DNA of 64,000 nt from contig CM065300.1 in assembly GCA_032871835.1 (NCBI GenBank), positions 71,373,192 through 71,437,191 of the forward strand, written 5' to 3'. A program made the translations under genes and the position numbers. The DNA comes from Dipteronia dyeriana. Lineage: Eukaryota > Streptophyta > Magnoliopsida > Sapindales > Sapindaceae. The first letter of the stretch is position 1. Each line of letters starts with the position of its first letter. Under the pieces are notes generated by a model. The model had not been told where the DNA came from, did not search any database, and saw nothing but the letters and a program-made list of their open reading frames with translations. This document shows positions 12,839 to 22,374 of this stretch, one piece after another.

Positions 12839-14020
12839 TGTTAGCAAGAGTGTAATAACGTATTTGACAATATTTTCATATTATTAAAGTGATTTCTAGT
12901 CTAACAAATCTTATAGCATTTATAGTTTAATTATTATAATTGTCAAAAGTAAATAGTCATAAGGTTAAAAGACTATGAAAAATAAATAATTGTTCATACA
13001 TCTGGATATGTATGAGGTAGATACAATTCTTTAGTTAGTCATGAACAATATTTACAACTTAAGATAAAGGTTAGACGTATTTACATCGTTAAAGTTATAG
13101 ATTCTTTAAAGGTCTCTTAGTGTCATACTACTGTTGGTAGTATGATAAGTATCTAATACTTTATTTGATAAGTAGATAAATAAAATAAATTATTTATCTA
13201 GTCAAATTAGGAAGTCTTTGATATCTATCAAAACTCTAATTGACAATTGATCAAATTAGGAAGTTTTTGATGAAGTCACAATTAATTTATATTCAATAAT
13301 TTATTATTGGATAATACACTAATGAGTTTGAATAAGGTTGAATTCCGAAAGTTGACAGGAGTTTTAGTGAAACAAATCCTCCTTGTGGGAGGATTTTCGG
13401 TCACCACACAAGAATCCTCCTTGTGTGAGGATTTGGCCACCTATATATATCACTATCATGGAATTTGGCCAACCCTAGTTGTCTTGTGAGAGAATTCGTC
13501 CAAGACTAGTCTTTAGAGAGTTTTTTATTTTGCTTAAAAAATTCGTCCAACTCTAAGAAAGATGTGTGAGAATTCGACCAAGAGAAAAAGAGGGAAACAT
13601 CGTTTTACTTTCGATAGTGCACCAGTAGCCTTTACATCAAAAGGCTTTGTGCATAACATCGAATTTGGTTCACCCGAGTTTCGATCAAAAGATAGTGAAT
13701 TTACAAGTGACCAAATGTTATTTGTTTTCTCTAGAAGGGTTATTGTGACTAACAAAAGAAAAATATTTTTGTTTTTTGCATCCTCAGATATACAATTCAA
13801 AGAAAGGGAGCTCAAACTCCTAGGTGATTCATGTCCGTGATTAGATTGGAAGATCTTACAAATTCAATTAGTCGCAACATCAATCATCACATGAAAAAGG
13901 TACGATACCTTTTATTTATATGTTAATTAATCAAGGGTTAAGGTTCTTTCTTTTAAAGATATGTTTTTTTTAAATATACCAATCAAATCTTTTGCTTCCA
14001 CGGTGTGTTTTTTTCCTACA
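12839..14020 (+). repeat. Solo LTR of family C with an internal deletion
   Basis: It starts TGTTAGCAAGAGTG and ends TTTTCCTACA, as in the LTRs of element C. No internal element sequence follows, so it is a solo LTR. About 1.2 kb is missing between TAGATTCTTT (near 13100) and the GTCTCTTAGTGTCATAC block. The flanks AAGTT (12834-12838) and AATTT (14021-14025) differ at one base, which fits a 5-bp target duplication with one mutation. It lies inside the left inverted arm of the element 12728-16837. Confidence 0.85.
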
Positions 14021-14162
14021 AATTTATCATTTACTCATTAACTAACGGTTGACTAACCACTAGCAACAGTTAGTCACTAACCAGTGAAAGGTAATTTGGT
14101 ATTTTTCAGTGTTATAAAAATAAATAAATAAAGAAAAAGAAAAAAAGTGTCTAATAACATAT

Positions 14163-15946
14163 TGTTGGGGTTTATGCCTTAAAGCTTGTAATTTGTAAAT
14201 GTGAGTGAAACATTAATAAAAGAAGTGGATTATTTATTCTATAAATATGTCTCATACATTTATATCATGTATACATAACATCCAAGATTGTTAGATATAA
14301 TCTCTAACTGAATATACGAGTGTCATATACAGATGAATTCAGGTTCGGATAGAGCTGGGTACTTTATTTTTGGCTAATCTACAGTTGCGGTCCAATTCTT
14401 AATGTACGGTGGTCTTATCTTAGACTATTCATATGATGATATCAGAATGGAGGCACCTTATATGATGTGATCAAATAGGACTGTGCCACGATCTATATGA
14501 ATCTCTCACCAAGACCCGTTACATGATGAGATTCACATTTATCAACAAATGATCGCTATATATGGGTGATCTTAATCCTGAGTGTCTTATCTACTCATTC
14601 AGGTTAGATCGTGATTTTTGATATACCATGGATGAGATCAGAGTTGCATTCCCGGTCAATAACTTCGTATGTTGGAATCACAGTTTGGATTGTGGTTAGG
14701 ATGGTCTGTACACAATAGTTGAATCCACTCCTTAATGCAAGAAGTAGATAGTAGTTCCCTTAAGGGTTGGTTTGAGGCTTGAACATTATGAGCGCTCTCC
14801 TTCTTTCGTAAAGGAAGTTAGGATTTATTATTTATTAGAGAATCAATGGTACTTAATGAAAAAGATATAATTAGAGGGGTATAACGGACTTTATGACCTA
14901 GCTCTAATTATGAACAACTTGTGGAGGATCATACCGTATGCAATAGTTATATCGATGAACAACTGTAATTTTGGTTTGTATATTACATCTACAGTTACGA
15001 GAGTGCAACATCAGGTTTTTTAGTGGAATAACTTCGAGGTTAATAATCATGAAATATTAATTAAAGAGTTTAATTAATTATTTCAAAGTACAATTGGAGC
15101 TCTAGACTTTAGGTCCATTAGGCCCCCTTGCTAGTCTGATTGATTAAAGGTAACAGATTTCAAGGTTAATTAATTGGATTGTCAAATTAATTGTGTTACA
15201 AAAGTGATACGTATTTATTGTGGAATTAATTGAATAATGAGATTATTTAATTAATATATTAAATTAATTAAATAAATAGATTATTTAATTAATGAGTTAA
15301 TAATTATGAATTAATTATTAGTTGAAGGTTACAGGTTCAAATGATAACTAAAACAAAGATAAAATAATTAGATTATTTTATTTTTTACCAAATCTAGTAT
15401 TTAAGTCTAAGTCAACTATGATTAGGCGGGAGTTAAAATCATACTTTACATAGGACACTTAAATACTAACTATTCTTTTAAATATATAAGGATATATTTG
15501 GAAAATGATATGTATCTAGTTGTATATACATATATACATAACTAGGAAATAAACTAATTGCGAATTAGAGAACCAAATACATAGAGCAAGAAAACCTAGA
15601 AAGTCTAGGGTAAATTTTCAACCAAGAAAAGGAAAAAAAATATTCTTCCTCTTGTGCGATCGAACATTGCAAGAAGAAAAAAAAGTTTTTCTTTAAGCCT
15701 TGCATCCTCCTGTACTTTCCTTGAAGATCGTGGCATGCCCACATACAGTTGCCTGATTGAGGGACATGGCAAGGAGGACTTGGTGGTTCGAAATCGGAAT
15801 AAAAGCTTAAAGAAACGAAGGAGTAGGTCTTCAAGGGTATGACCTAATACTCTTTATACATTCTTATATATAGTATACGGTTTAAAAGTTGCATAAAAAT
15901 TTTAAAACCCCTTTTTCGCTACACAACGTAAATCCGGATCCATACA
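14163..15946 (+). repeat. Solo LTR (family D) with exact target duplication
   Basis: It starts TGTTGGGGTTTATGCC, a common start of plant copia LTRs, and ends GGATCCATACA. The 5 bp CATAT are found on both sides (14158-14162 and 15947-15951). No primer site or coding region follows. It was left by recombination between the two LTRs of an element that had inserted into the core of the inverted-repeat element. Short frames near 15565-15842 are LTR sequence. Confidence 0.85.
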
Positions 15947-15951
15947 CATAT

Positions 15952-16669
15952 CGCCACTTTAGCTTTAAAAATTTATGAATTAAATTAATATTAATAAAAA
16001 AAATCTGTTTCATCCTCTCCTTCAATTTTTGGAGACCAAATCGCAACCCTAAACAAAGCAAATCGCAACCTAGTACAAAGCAAATCGTAACCTAAAATAA
16101 TTCTGCTTCTTTCTTCTCCACCCTTCATCTTCTTCTTATCCACTATTCATCTTCTTTACCATCACAATTTCATCCAAAAACTCAAACAACAAAAATTATT
16201 TAAAAAGTTTAGAGAAAAAAAATTATATAATAGAGATTCTCTATAGAGGAGATATAGTTCTAGATCTCCTCCATTTTTATAAAAGATCTAGAGCAAAAAT
16301 CTTCATCAATGGAGAATCCAGATCTCCTCCGTTTATGGAAAAGATTTGGAACCAAAATCTCAGTTAGTGGAGATATGTAATCTCCATTAATGGAGATTTT
16401 TAATTTCCTCTAATGAAGATCGAGTTATTCTCCATTTGATCTCTATGGAGATCTGGTCAGATCATTTTTTAAATATTTTTTTTCTTCTGATTTTGTAATA
16501 GTTCGTTGACTTCTTTTAACTATATGATTTTTTCATCACTTTATTCAAAATTTTCTGATTTGTTTTTGACAATTATTTGTTTTTTGTACATACATATTTT
16601 TTTCCTGATTTTTAATTTATTAATTTATTTAGTATAATATTTCAAAATACTAGAACTATGCCAAAACAT
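15952..16669. other. Core of the inverted-repeat element: repeats only
   Basis: Holds three copies of a CAAATCGCAACCTA-like unit at 16030-16100, then a pyrimidine-rich stretch, then a cluster of GGAGAT/ATCTCC words at 16230-16455 that can fold back on themselves. No protein signal was found. Confidence 0.5.
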
Positions 16670-16837
16670 ACATTTTTCCTTTTATGTGATTGACTAACGG
16701 TAGTCAACGGTTATTCAATGGGTTAAGAAGAGTTTAGTGTCATTATATTTTTTACAAGTTTTGGTGTAATTATTCATATAACCAGAGTATGTTTGTATAA
16801 CTTGTCCATAAAAAGGGTGTACAAATAATTCTTTGGA

Positions 16838-17299
16838 GTCAAAAAGTGTCATTCACAACTAGAATTTCCAAACAAGAAATCCAAAAAAAAAAAAAGTATT
16901 TAAAGAGGAAAATCAAAGGAAAACAAAATGTCATTCGGCAATTAGAAATTCCAAACAAAAAATCCCAAAAAAAGGAAAATAAAAAAAGAGGAAAACAAAG
17001 GGTCAATTTGGTATTGCTTTTGAAAAGTTAAAATCAATTTAATTTATAATTTTGACTAATGGTTGTAAAATGGACCTAGCCCACCATGTCAGGCCTGGTC
17101 GGCCAGGCAAATGTTCAGGCCGGGCTTGGCATAACCCGACCAAAAAATTGGCAATGCCAAGGCTTGGTACCAAGCAGGCCTCGATCGAGCCGTAAGAGTG
17201 AGGCCCGCATGCCTCACATGCCGACCTATAAGGCATTCCTCACATACCTTCATAACATCCAAGGAGGATTGAACTTGGAGAGTTATCTAAGAGTGGCCA
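16838..17299. other. Unassigned DNA with a GC-rich foldback fragment
   Basis: A-rich stretch to 17035, then at 17085-17225 a GC-rich patch with GGCCTGGTCGGCCAGG-like self-complementary words. This patch resembles ends of some hAT-like elements in composition only. No gene is supported. Confidence 0.4.
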
Positions 17300-19071
17300 A
17301 GTGAAGATGCCAACGAAGAATGGAGCTCAACCTCAATAAGCAAGAGCTCCACCTTCAGGCTTCCCATAACCAAGATTTCCTCAACCCAAGAAGGCAAGCC
17401 AAGTAAACTCACCCAAGGAAGCATGGTAATCTGGTTCAAAAAAAAAAAAAGAGATAACCGGCTCAATACCAAAGGCGACATCAAATGCATGACAAGTCTC
17501 AAATAACCTCAAAAGGATATGGTATGACTCCTAGTTTTATACCTACTTGTCATTTTTGTGGTGTTGATGTGCATGTTAGGCCAAATTGCCATAAGTACAT
17601 TAAGTAATGCAGGGTTGAGAGGATGATGGAGAGTAATAGACTTAGAAGGGACAATATGCATGTGCCTAGGAAATCTAGAGTTAATGATCCTAGGAATTCT
17701 AGTAATATGAAGACTATGACTATTAGGAATGAAAATGTGTCATCTAAGTGGATTAGAAAGATGAACCCGCATGCTATTGTGTCAACATGTCACCTATAGA
17801 CTCAACTAGGTCTAATGGACTTGGTAGGTCTATCGGGGCTCATGTCTCTCATTGACTTGGTTGGAATTGGCCCCATTTGGGGAGCTCAAGAAAAGAGAAT
17901 AAACTTGCATGATTTTCTATGTGCAAAAAATTGATTTATTATATGCTCTTTTGATAATTGTTTGAGATTCTTGGCTGCACAAATATGCTTATAAGTTTTT
18001 TTTTTAATAAGTGTGCATCATTGCTTTGCTTGTAATCCATGTCATGTTTATTATTTAAACAAGAATTTTTGGACTAGAAGAATTGATTGGGAAGTATATT
18101 AGAATGACCCATAATGTATCTCCATGAAATGTGAAATTGCTTATTATGACATGCTTAAAATGATATGCATGAAATGCTTTTGATTGCTTTAATGCAAATA
18201 TATGTGAATGCAAATGAGAAGACTAATCAATACAATCAATAAGGATTTTATATCCAAATCAGTATCCTCTCTCTTCTTGATGGTTAAACAAGACTATTAT
18301 CATACAGATAATTATCCAAAAAAATCTAATATGATCTCTTGATCCAATGTCTTGATTTGCCCTTAAGGATTGATATAGTTGGTTGTGTGTTACAAATGAT
18401 TTTGAAAAACTATATCATATTTGCTTATAACAAAAGGGTACAAATTAGTTTGAATTCCTTTGGAAACCCTTTTGATGTTTGTTTTGCCAAATACCATTGC
18501 TTGAACTTGAATGCTATATGTCTTGCTTGCATGCAAAGCAACAATGGCTCACATTTTTTTAATAATACTCATTGAATCTCTCTCAATTACTTATGTTTCA
18601 TAAAGTTCGTTTATATGATTATGCAATGTATTTATGCTAATAGCTCTCTTTGCTAAAGCAACACAATAGGGGGAGCTCCTTTGCCTATCTTCTGACAAAA
18701 AGTGGGAGAATTCTTGAGAAATATAGGGGAGCATTGTTTATGCTTTGGGGGAGAAATCATGAGAGAGAGTAACCATATAGGGGGAGCATTGCATTGCACT
18801 ATATTAAATTGATTGTATAGTCTTATAAGTGCAAATGTTTGTTTTTATTTGATCACCTCACATGCACTTGGACTTAGAAAGTGTTTTGTTTTTTGCTATT
18901 AGGTGTAGGTATGAAGATCTACGAAGAGATTGGAAGACTTTAAAGACTTTGAAGACTTAGGCTTCTCTTTATGTAATGTAGAATTACTTGTTGACCAATA
19001 GCTTTGTTTTCTTTTTGCGTGGATTTATTTGTGAGTGATGATTTTATCATGAAATAGCCACATGGGGAGAT
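17300..19071 (+). mobile_element. Internal remnant of an A-family copia element (A'), pol deleted
   Basis: The sequence matches the inside of element A in order. First comes the end of gag with the second zinc knuckle (TCHFCGVDVHVRPNC at about 17550-17600; element A has CHHCGVVGHIRPNC). Then a junction near 17795 jumps straight to the end of RNase H (TCAACTAGGTCTAATGG, compare 34972). The 3' untranslated part follows, with several GGGGGAGC-type purine tracts (18665-18800). It ends in the tract CATGGGGAGAT exactly where the LTR at 19072 begins. About 3 kb of pol is missing, and the left end is lost. Confidence 0.8.
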
Positions 19072-19084
19072 TGTAAGAACCTTA

Positions 19085-19463
19085 GGGCCCGTCTTGTAAG
19101 CATTTTTCAGTTGTTATTTTTCGAAAATAAAAATGAAAATGAAAATGAAAATAGTGTTTTTGGTTTCAGTTTTGAATTCTGAAAACACTTCTGGTAGTAT
19201 ATACTGAAAGTTGTATTTTGAAAATGAAAACAGAAAAAATGCGTCTGGTAGATTAATCGAAAACTATAAAAAATTAAAATATCAATTTGGCATTTTGTTT
19301 AATATTATTACAACTATAAACAAATTGAATATATAATTAACCAATATAATTTTTGTATTGTAATTTTTAAATTAAACAAAAGTAACACATCAAAAATTAA
19401 TTCAAAAAATATATCAAAGAATGAATTAATCAAAACTAAACTCTTAAATTTTAAATCAACAAT

Positions 19464-19520
<57 letters not shown>

Positions 19521-20245
19521 AAAAATATAAATGTATATATATATATACATATTATAATAATATATAAAATATATATTAAATATTATTACAAATATTATAA
19601 TTTATAATATAACAATATATTTTAATATTATATTTAATATTTTTATATTTTTATTTATATTATATTATATTTTTATATATAATAATACATAACATATTAC
19701 ATTATATCCTATATATATAATATTATATAATATTATATAATATATTATTGTATATAATAACATCATATATATATATATATATGTATCATGATATATATAG
19801 TATTAATATATATATATATATAGATATATTATTTAATATAATAATATATTATATAAAATATTTATATATAGTAATATATATTATTGCATGAATATTTTTA
19901 GTTATAGTTGGAAATAAATTATTCTGGAATATATATATATATATCTCATCTTATCTTAGTCATATCAAACTCATAACAGTATAATTAATAGTTTAAAAAA
20001 TGATATTTTTATATAAAAAAAGTGAAAAACAAAATGAAAAACAAAAACAAAAACAAAAAATAAGTATTTTGTGTTTTTCAAATCTTTCACTTTTAACACT
20101 GGTTTTGTTTTTCATTTTTTTTGTTTTTCAAAAATAAAATGAAATAACAAAAAAAAAATGAAAAACGGTTAACGTACGCATTTTCGAAATCGTTTTTAAA
20201 AAATAAAAATGAAAACGAACTGAAAAACAGCTGCAGGACGGGGCC
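19085..20245. mobile_element. PIF/Harbinger (Tourist-like) MITE
   Basis: The ends are imperfect inverted repeats: GGGCCCGTCTTG...TTTTTCAGTT on the left, and the complement of AACTGAAAAACAGCTGCAGGACGGGGCC on the right. TTA flanks both ends (19082-19084 and 20246-20248). A 3-bp TTA/TAA duplication with GGGCC-type ends is the mark of PIF/Harbinger elements. It is 1161 bp, holds no transposase, and is AT-rich in the middle with a long (AT)n run. Its removal restores the start of the LTR. Confidence 0.85.
19467..19513. repeat. (AT)n microsatellite
   Basis: About 23 AT units inside the MITE, followed by further interrupted TA-rich DNA to about 19940. A minus-strand frame of repeated Tyr-Ile codons here is an artefact of the repeat. 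Confidence 0.95.
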
Positions 20246-21109
20246 TTATTTTCATGATTGACTTTGTAAATGTCTCATTTTATGATTGTCTTATTTCGTT
20301 GACAAAATCACAATTTGGGTTATATATTGTAAAGGGTAGATTAGGTCTTGAAGATCTCTCATTGGACTCCAAGTGCATCAAGGAAGGTAGATTACTTGAC
20401 TCTACTTTTAATTTGAAGAGATATAGTTGCACACACTCACTTGCATGCATTATATTCCTATTTTCATGCTTCTTTAATGATGCATTTTTATGTCATTCAT
20501 CACTTCCACACTTGCACATTTTTTGCATATAGGATAGTGTTTTGATTTTACCTGGAAAAGAGGATTTTCCACTTTACTGTGGTACAGGTCACTGGCTATG
20601 CACCTGTCTCCACCCGGTCCTAACAACAGTTGATTCCAGAAGTGGCATGCTTCAGAGACCACGGTCTGCACATCGGTCCTTACCGTTGTATTCTCCAGGA
20701 GGCCTCTATTGCCTATACTGTGACATGTGCACATGCAGTCACAGCAGTCCCCACCACGGTGTTGTCCAAACAGTGCACCGTTGCATATACCGCGGTTTGG
20801 ACAACTTGCCCTAGCCGCGGTCCAACTAGCGGCAATGAGGGGATTTACTTGTTGTTTTTTAAAATGGCATCATTTCGTCTACGACTCCATATATATGTGT
20901 GTGTTCTTTTTTCATTCCTTGCCTCTTTAGAGCTTCAGAATCAATTTTATCTCAATCCTCTTTGCATTCAATAGTGACTTGCAAAAAAATAGAGCAAGAT
21001 CACATTTTTATTGTCCAAAAGCCAATCACCCATCATTCATTCATGATTCAAGCATCATCTAGCTTCATCTAGGATGTTTCTTAGCATGGGTTTTCATCTA
21101 TATAGTTGA

Positions 21110-21119
21110 CTTGGTAAGT
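21110..21119 (+). promoter_or_regulatory. Splice-donor-like motif in the 5' LTR of A
   Basis: ACTTGGTAAGT with GT at 21114-21115, about 220 bp after the TATA stretch. The same motif, with the same neighbours, stands in three other A-related LTRs (GT at 37229, 38735 and 59876). Whether it is used is not known. Confidence 0.5.
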
Positions 21120-21775
21120 AGAACATCATCTAGCAAGAAATCTCTTTTATGACTTGTTTGCATTTAGATTAGGATTATAATTACAAGTTGAGATTTTTGC
21201 ATGATGATGTTTGGGTTGTTGTATTGTGATAGCTATTTCGGCTATGAATGCTTTAACTGCATATAACTAAGTTGTTATGCATGTCATATAGCAACATGAT
21301 ATCTAGGAATGGTTTAAATGTCATCATTAATTTCTATATAAGCATTAAATATGATAACATAACATTTATGCATTTAGAATATTTTTCATATTCATGTTAG
21401 GTTGCATATCTCTTCTCATTAAGAGTGAAGTCTTGTATTTACGGTGGGTAAAATACAAGCAAGAGCCAATTATTGCTATTAAAGGCCTGCATGTAGCAAA
21501 AATGGATTAGTCACCATATAGGTGTGATGTGGTCAACCTAAGTTGTAATCGTTTTTGCAAATAGTGGATTTGAGGGCTCGATTGGCTAGCTATAAGCTAA
21601 TCCCGTGGTTTTCCCTTGTCGAAGGGTTTCAATGTAAATTCAAGTGTCATTTATTTTCCGCATCTATACTTGAATTTATTGATTGCTTGTTATGGGGTGT
21701 TTATCTTAATTAATATTGATTAATCAAAATGATTGATAAACTAGATTATAACACACATCTTAGTTTATTTTCAAT

Positions 21776-21790
21776 TGGTATCGGAGGGTT
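21776..21790 (+). other. Primer-binding site of element A, degenerate
   Basis: TGGTATCGGAGGGTT follows the LTR end by two bases. It matches the usual initiator tRNA-Met site TGGTATCAGAGC at 10 of the 12 bases. Confidence 0.8.
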
Positions 21791-21929
21791 CCTAGACATA
21801 ATAAGGTGATCCAGGTTTTTGTTTGTGTGTCTTGCATTTTGTATTTTGTTTGTTGCATTACATTTTCACTCATCTTATTCATAAACCTCATACACTATAC
21901 ATTGAAACGGTGGAGGAACCGAGAGTGCT

Positions 21930-22369
21930 TCAAGCACAAGACCTCATTTACTCACGGCAGTTAATTACGCCTCATGGAAAGGCAAAATGAAGTTATATCT
22001 TTGCTAGATAGATTATCATGCTTGGATGGAAGGTGAATATGGGTACTCTCCTCCAACAATGACCGTCGATAATGGTAGTGAAGTCTCCAAGTCTAAGTCT
22101 CAATAGAGCACACAAGAATTTAAAGCCTCAAAGTGGAACAACAAGGCAATGTATGTCATCTTGTGTGCCATGGATGACAATCAGTATAAGTTGATTCAAA
22201 CAACTAGAAATGCTAAGGAGGCATGAGAGATTTTGGAGACGGCTCATGAATGAACCGAAGTAGTTGTGGGCTCCAAGCTTCAAGTCCTCCAAATATAATT
22301 TGAGACCATTAGGATGGAGGAGAGGTGACCTATACTCGGATAGAAGAATCAAGCAAAATTTCATGAAGT
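21930..22369 (+). pseudogene. gag: N-terminal gag of element A, broken
   Basis: One frame reads RPHLLTAVNYASWKGKMKLYL, then WMEGEYGYSPPT, KASKWNNKAMYVILCAMDD and NAKEA, the usual order of copia gag (DUF4219/UBN2 type). It holds several stops, for example after KLYLC and in NAKEA. It ends at the insertion point of element B at 22370-22374. The gag resumes at 30458, but a stretch that normally lies between these parts is missing, so the gene had lost sequence here besides the insertion. Confidence 0.75.
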
Positions 22370-22374
22370 CACTT

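Larger units (their letters stand above)
12728..16837. mobile_element. Long-terminal-inverted-repeat DNA element, enlarged by two solo LTRs
   Basis: The left end (CAAAGAAATTATTTGTAC, 12728 onward) is the reverse complement of the right end (GTACAAATAATTCTTTGG, up to about 16837). Matching runs inward for about 100 bp, to the AACACTAAGTTT block at 12828. It resumes after the inserted LTR with the ACTAACGGTTGACTA block (14041 onward), which matches about 16685-16720 inverted. The arms are therefore about 180-200 bp, typical of Mutator-like elements or large MITEs. No transposase is present. The exact ends and a target duplication could not be fixed. Confidence 0.65.
19072..21773 (+). repeat. 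5' LTR of element A, shared with A'
   Basis: It starts TGTAAGAACC after a purine tract and ends TTAGTTTATTTTCA, directly before the primer site. Without the inserted MITE it is about 1.54 kb, against 1.67 kb for the 3' LTR. A TATA stretch (CCATATATATGTG) lies at 20887-20899. The upstream part holds CACGGT/CCGCGG-like words that in the 3' LTR read CCGCGGT more often; many CpG sites here read TG or CA. It serves as the 3' LTR of A' and the 5' LTR of A. Confidence 0.85.

Noticed and set aside
19314..19550. Minus-strand frame of 78 codons rich in Tyr-Ile
   Set aside because: It is the translation of the (AT)n microsatellite in the Harbinger-type MITE.
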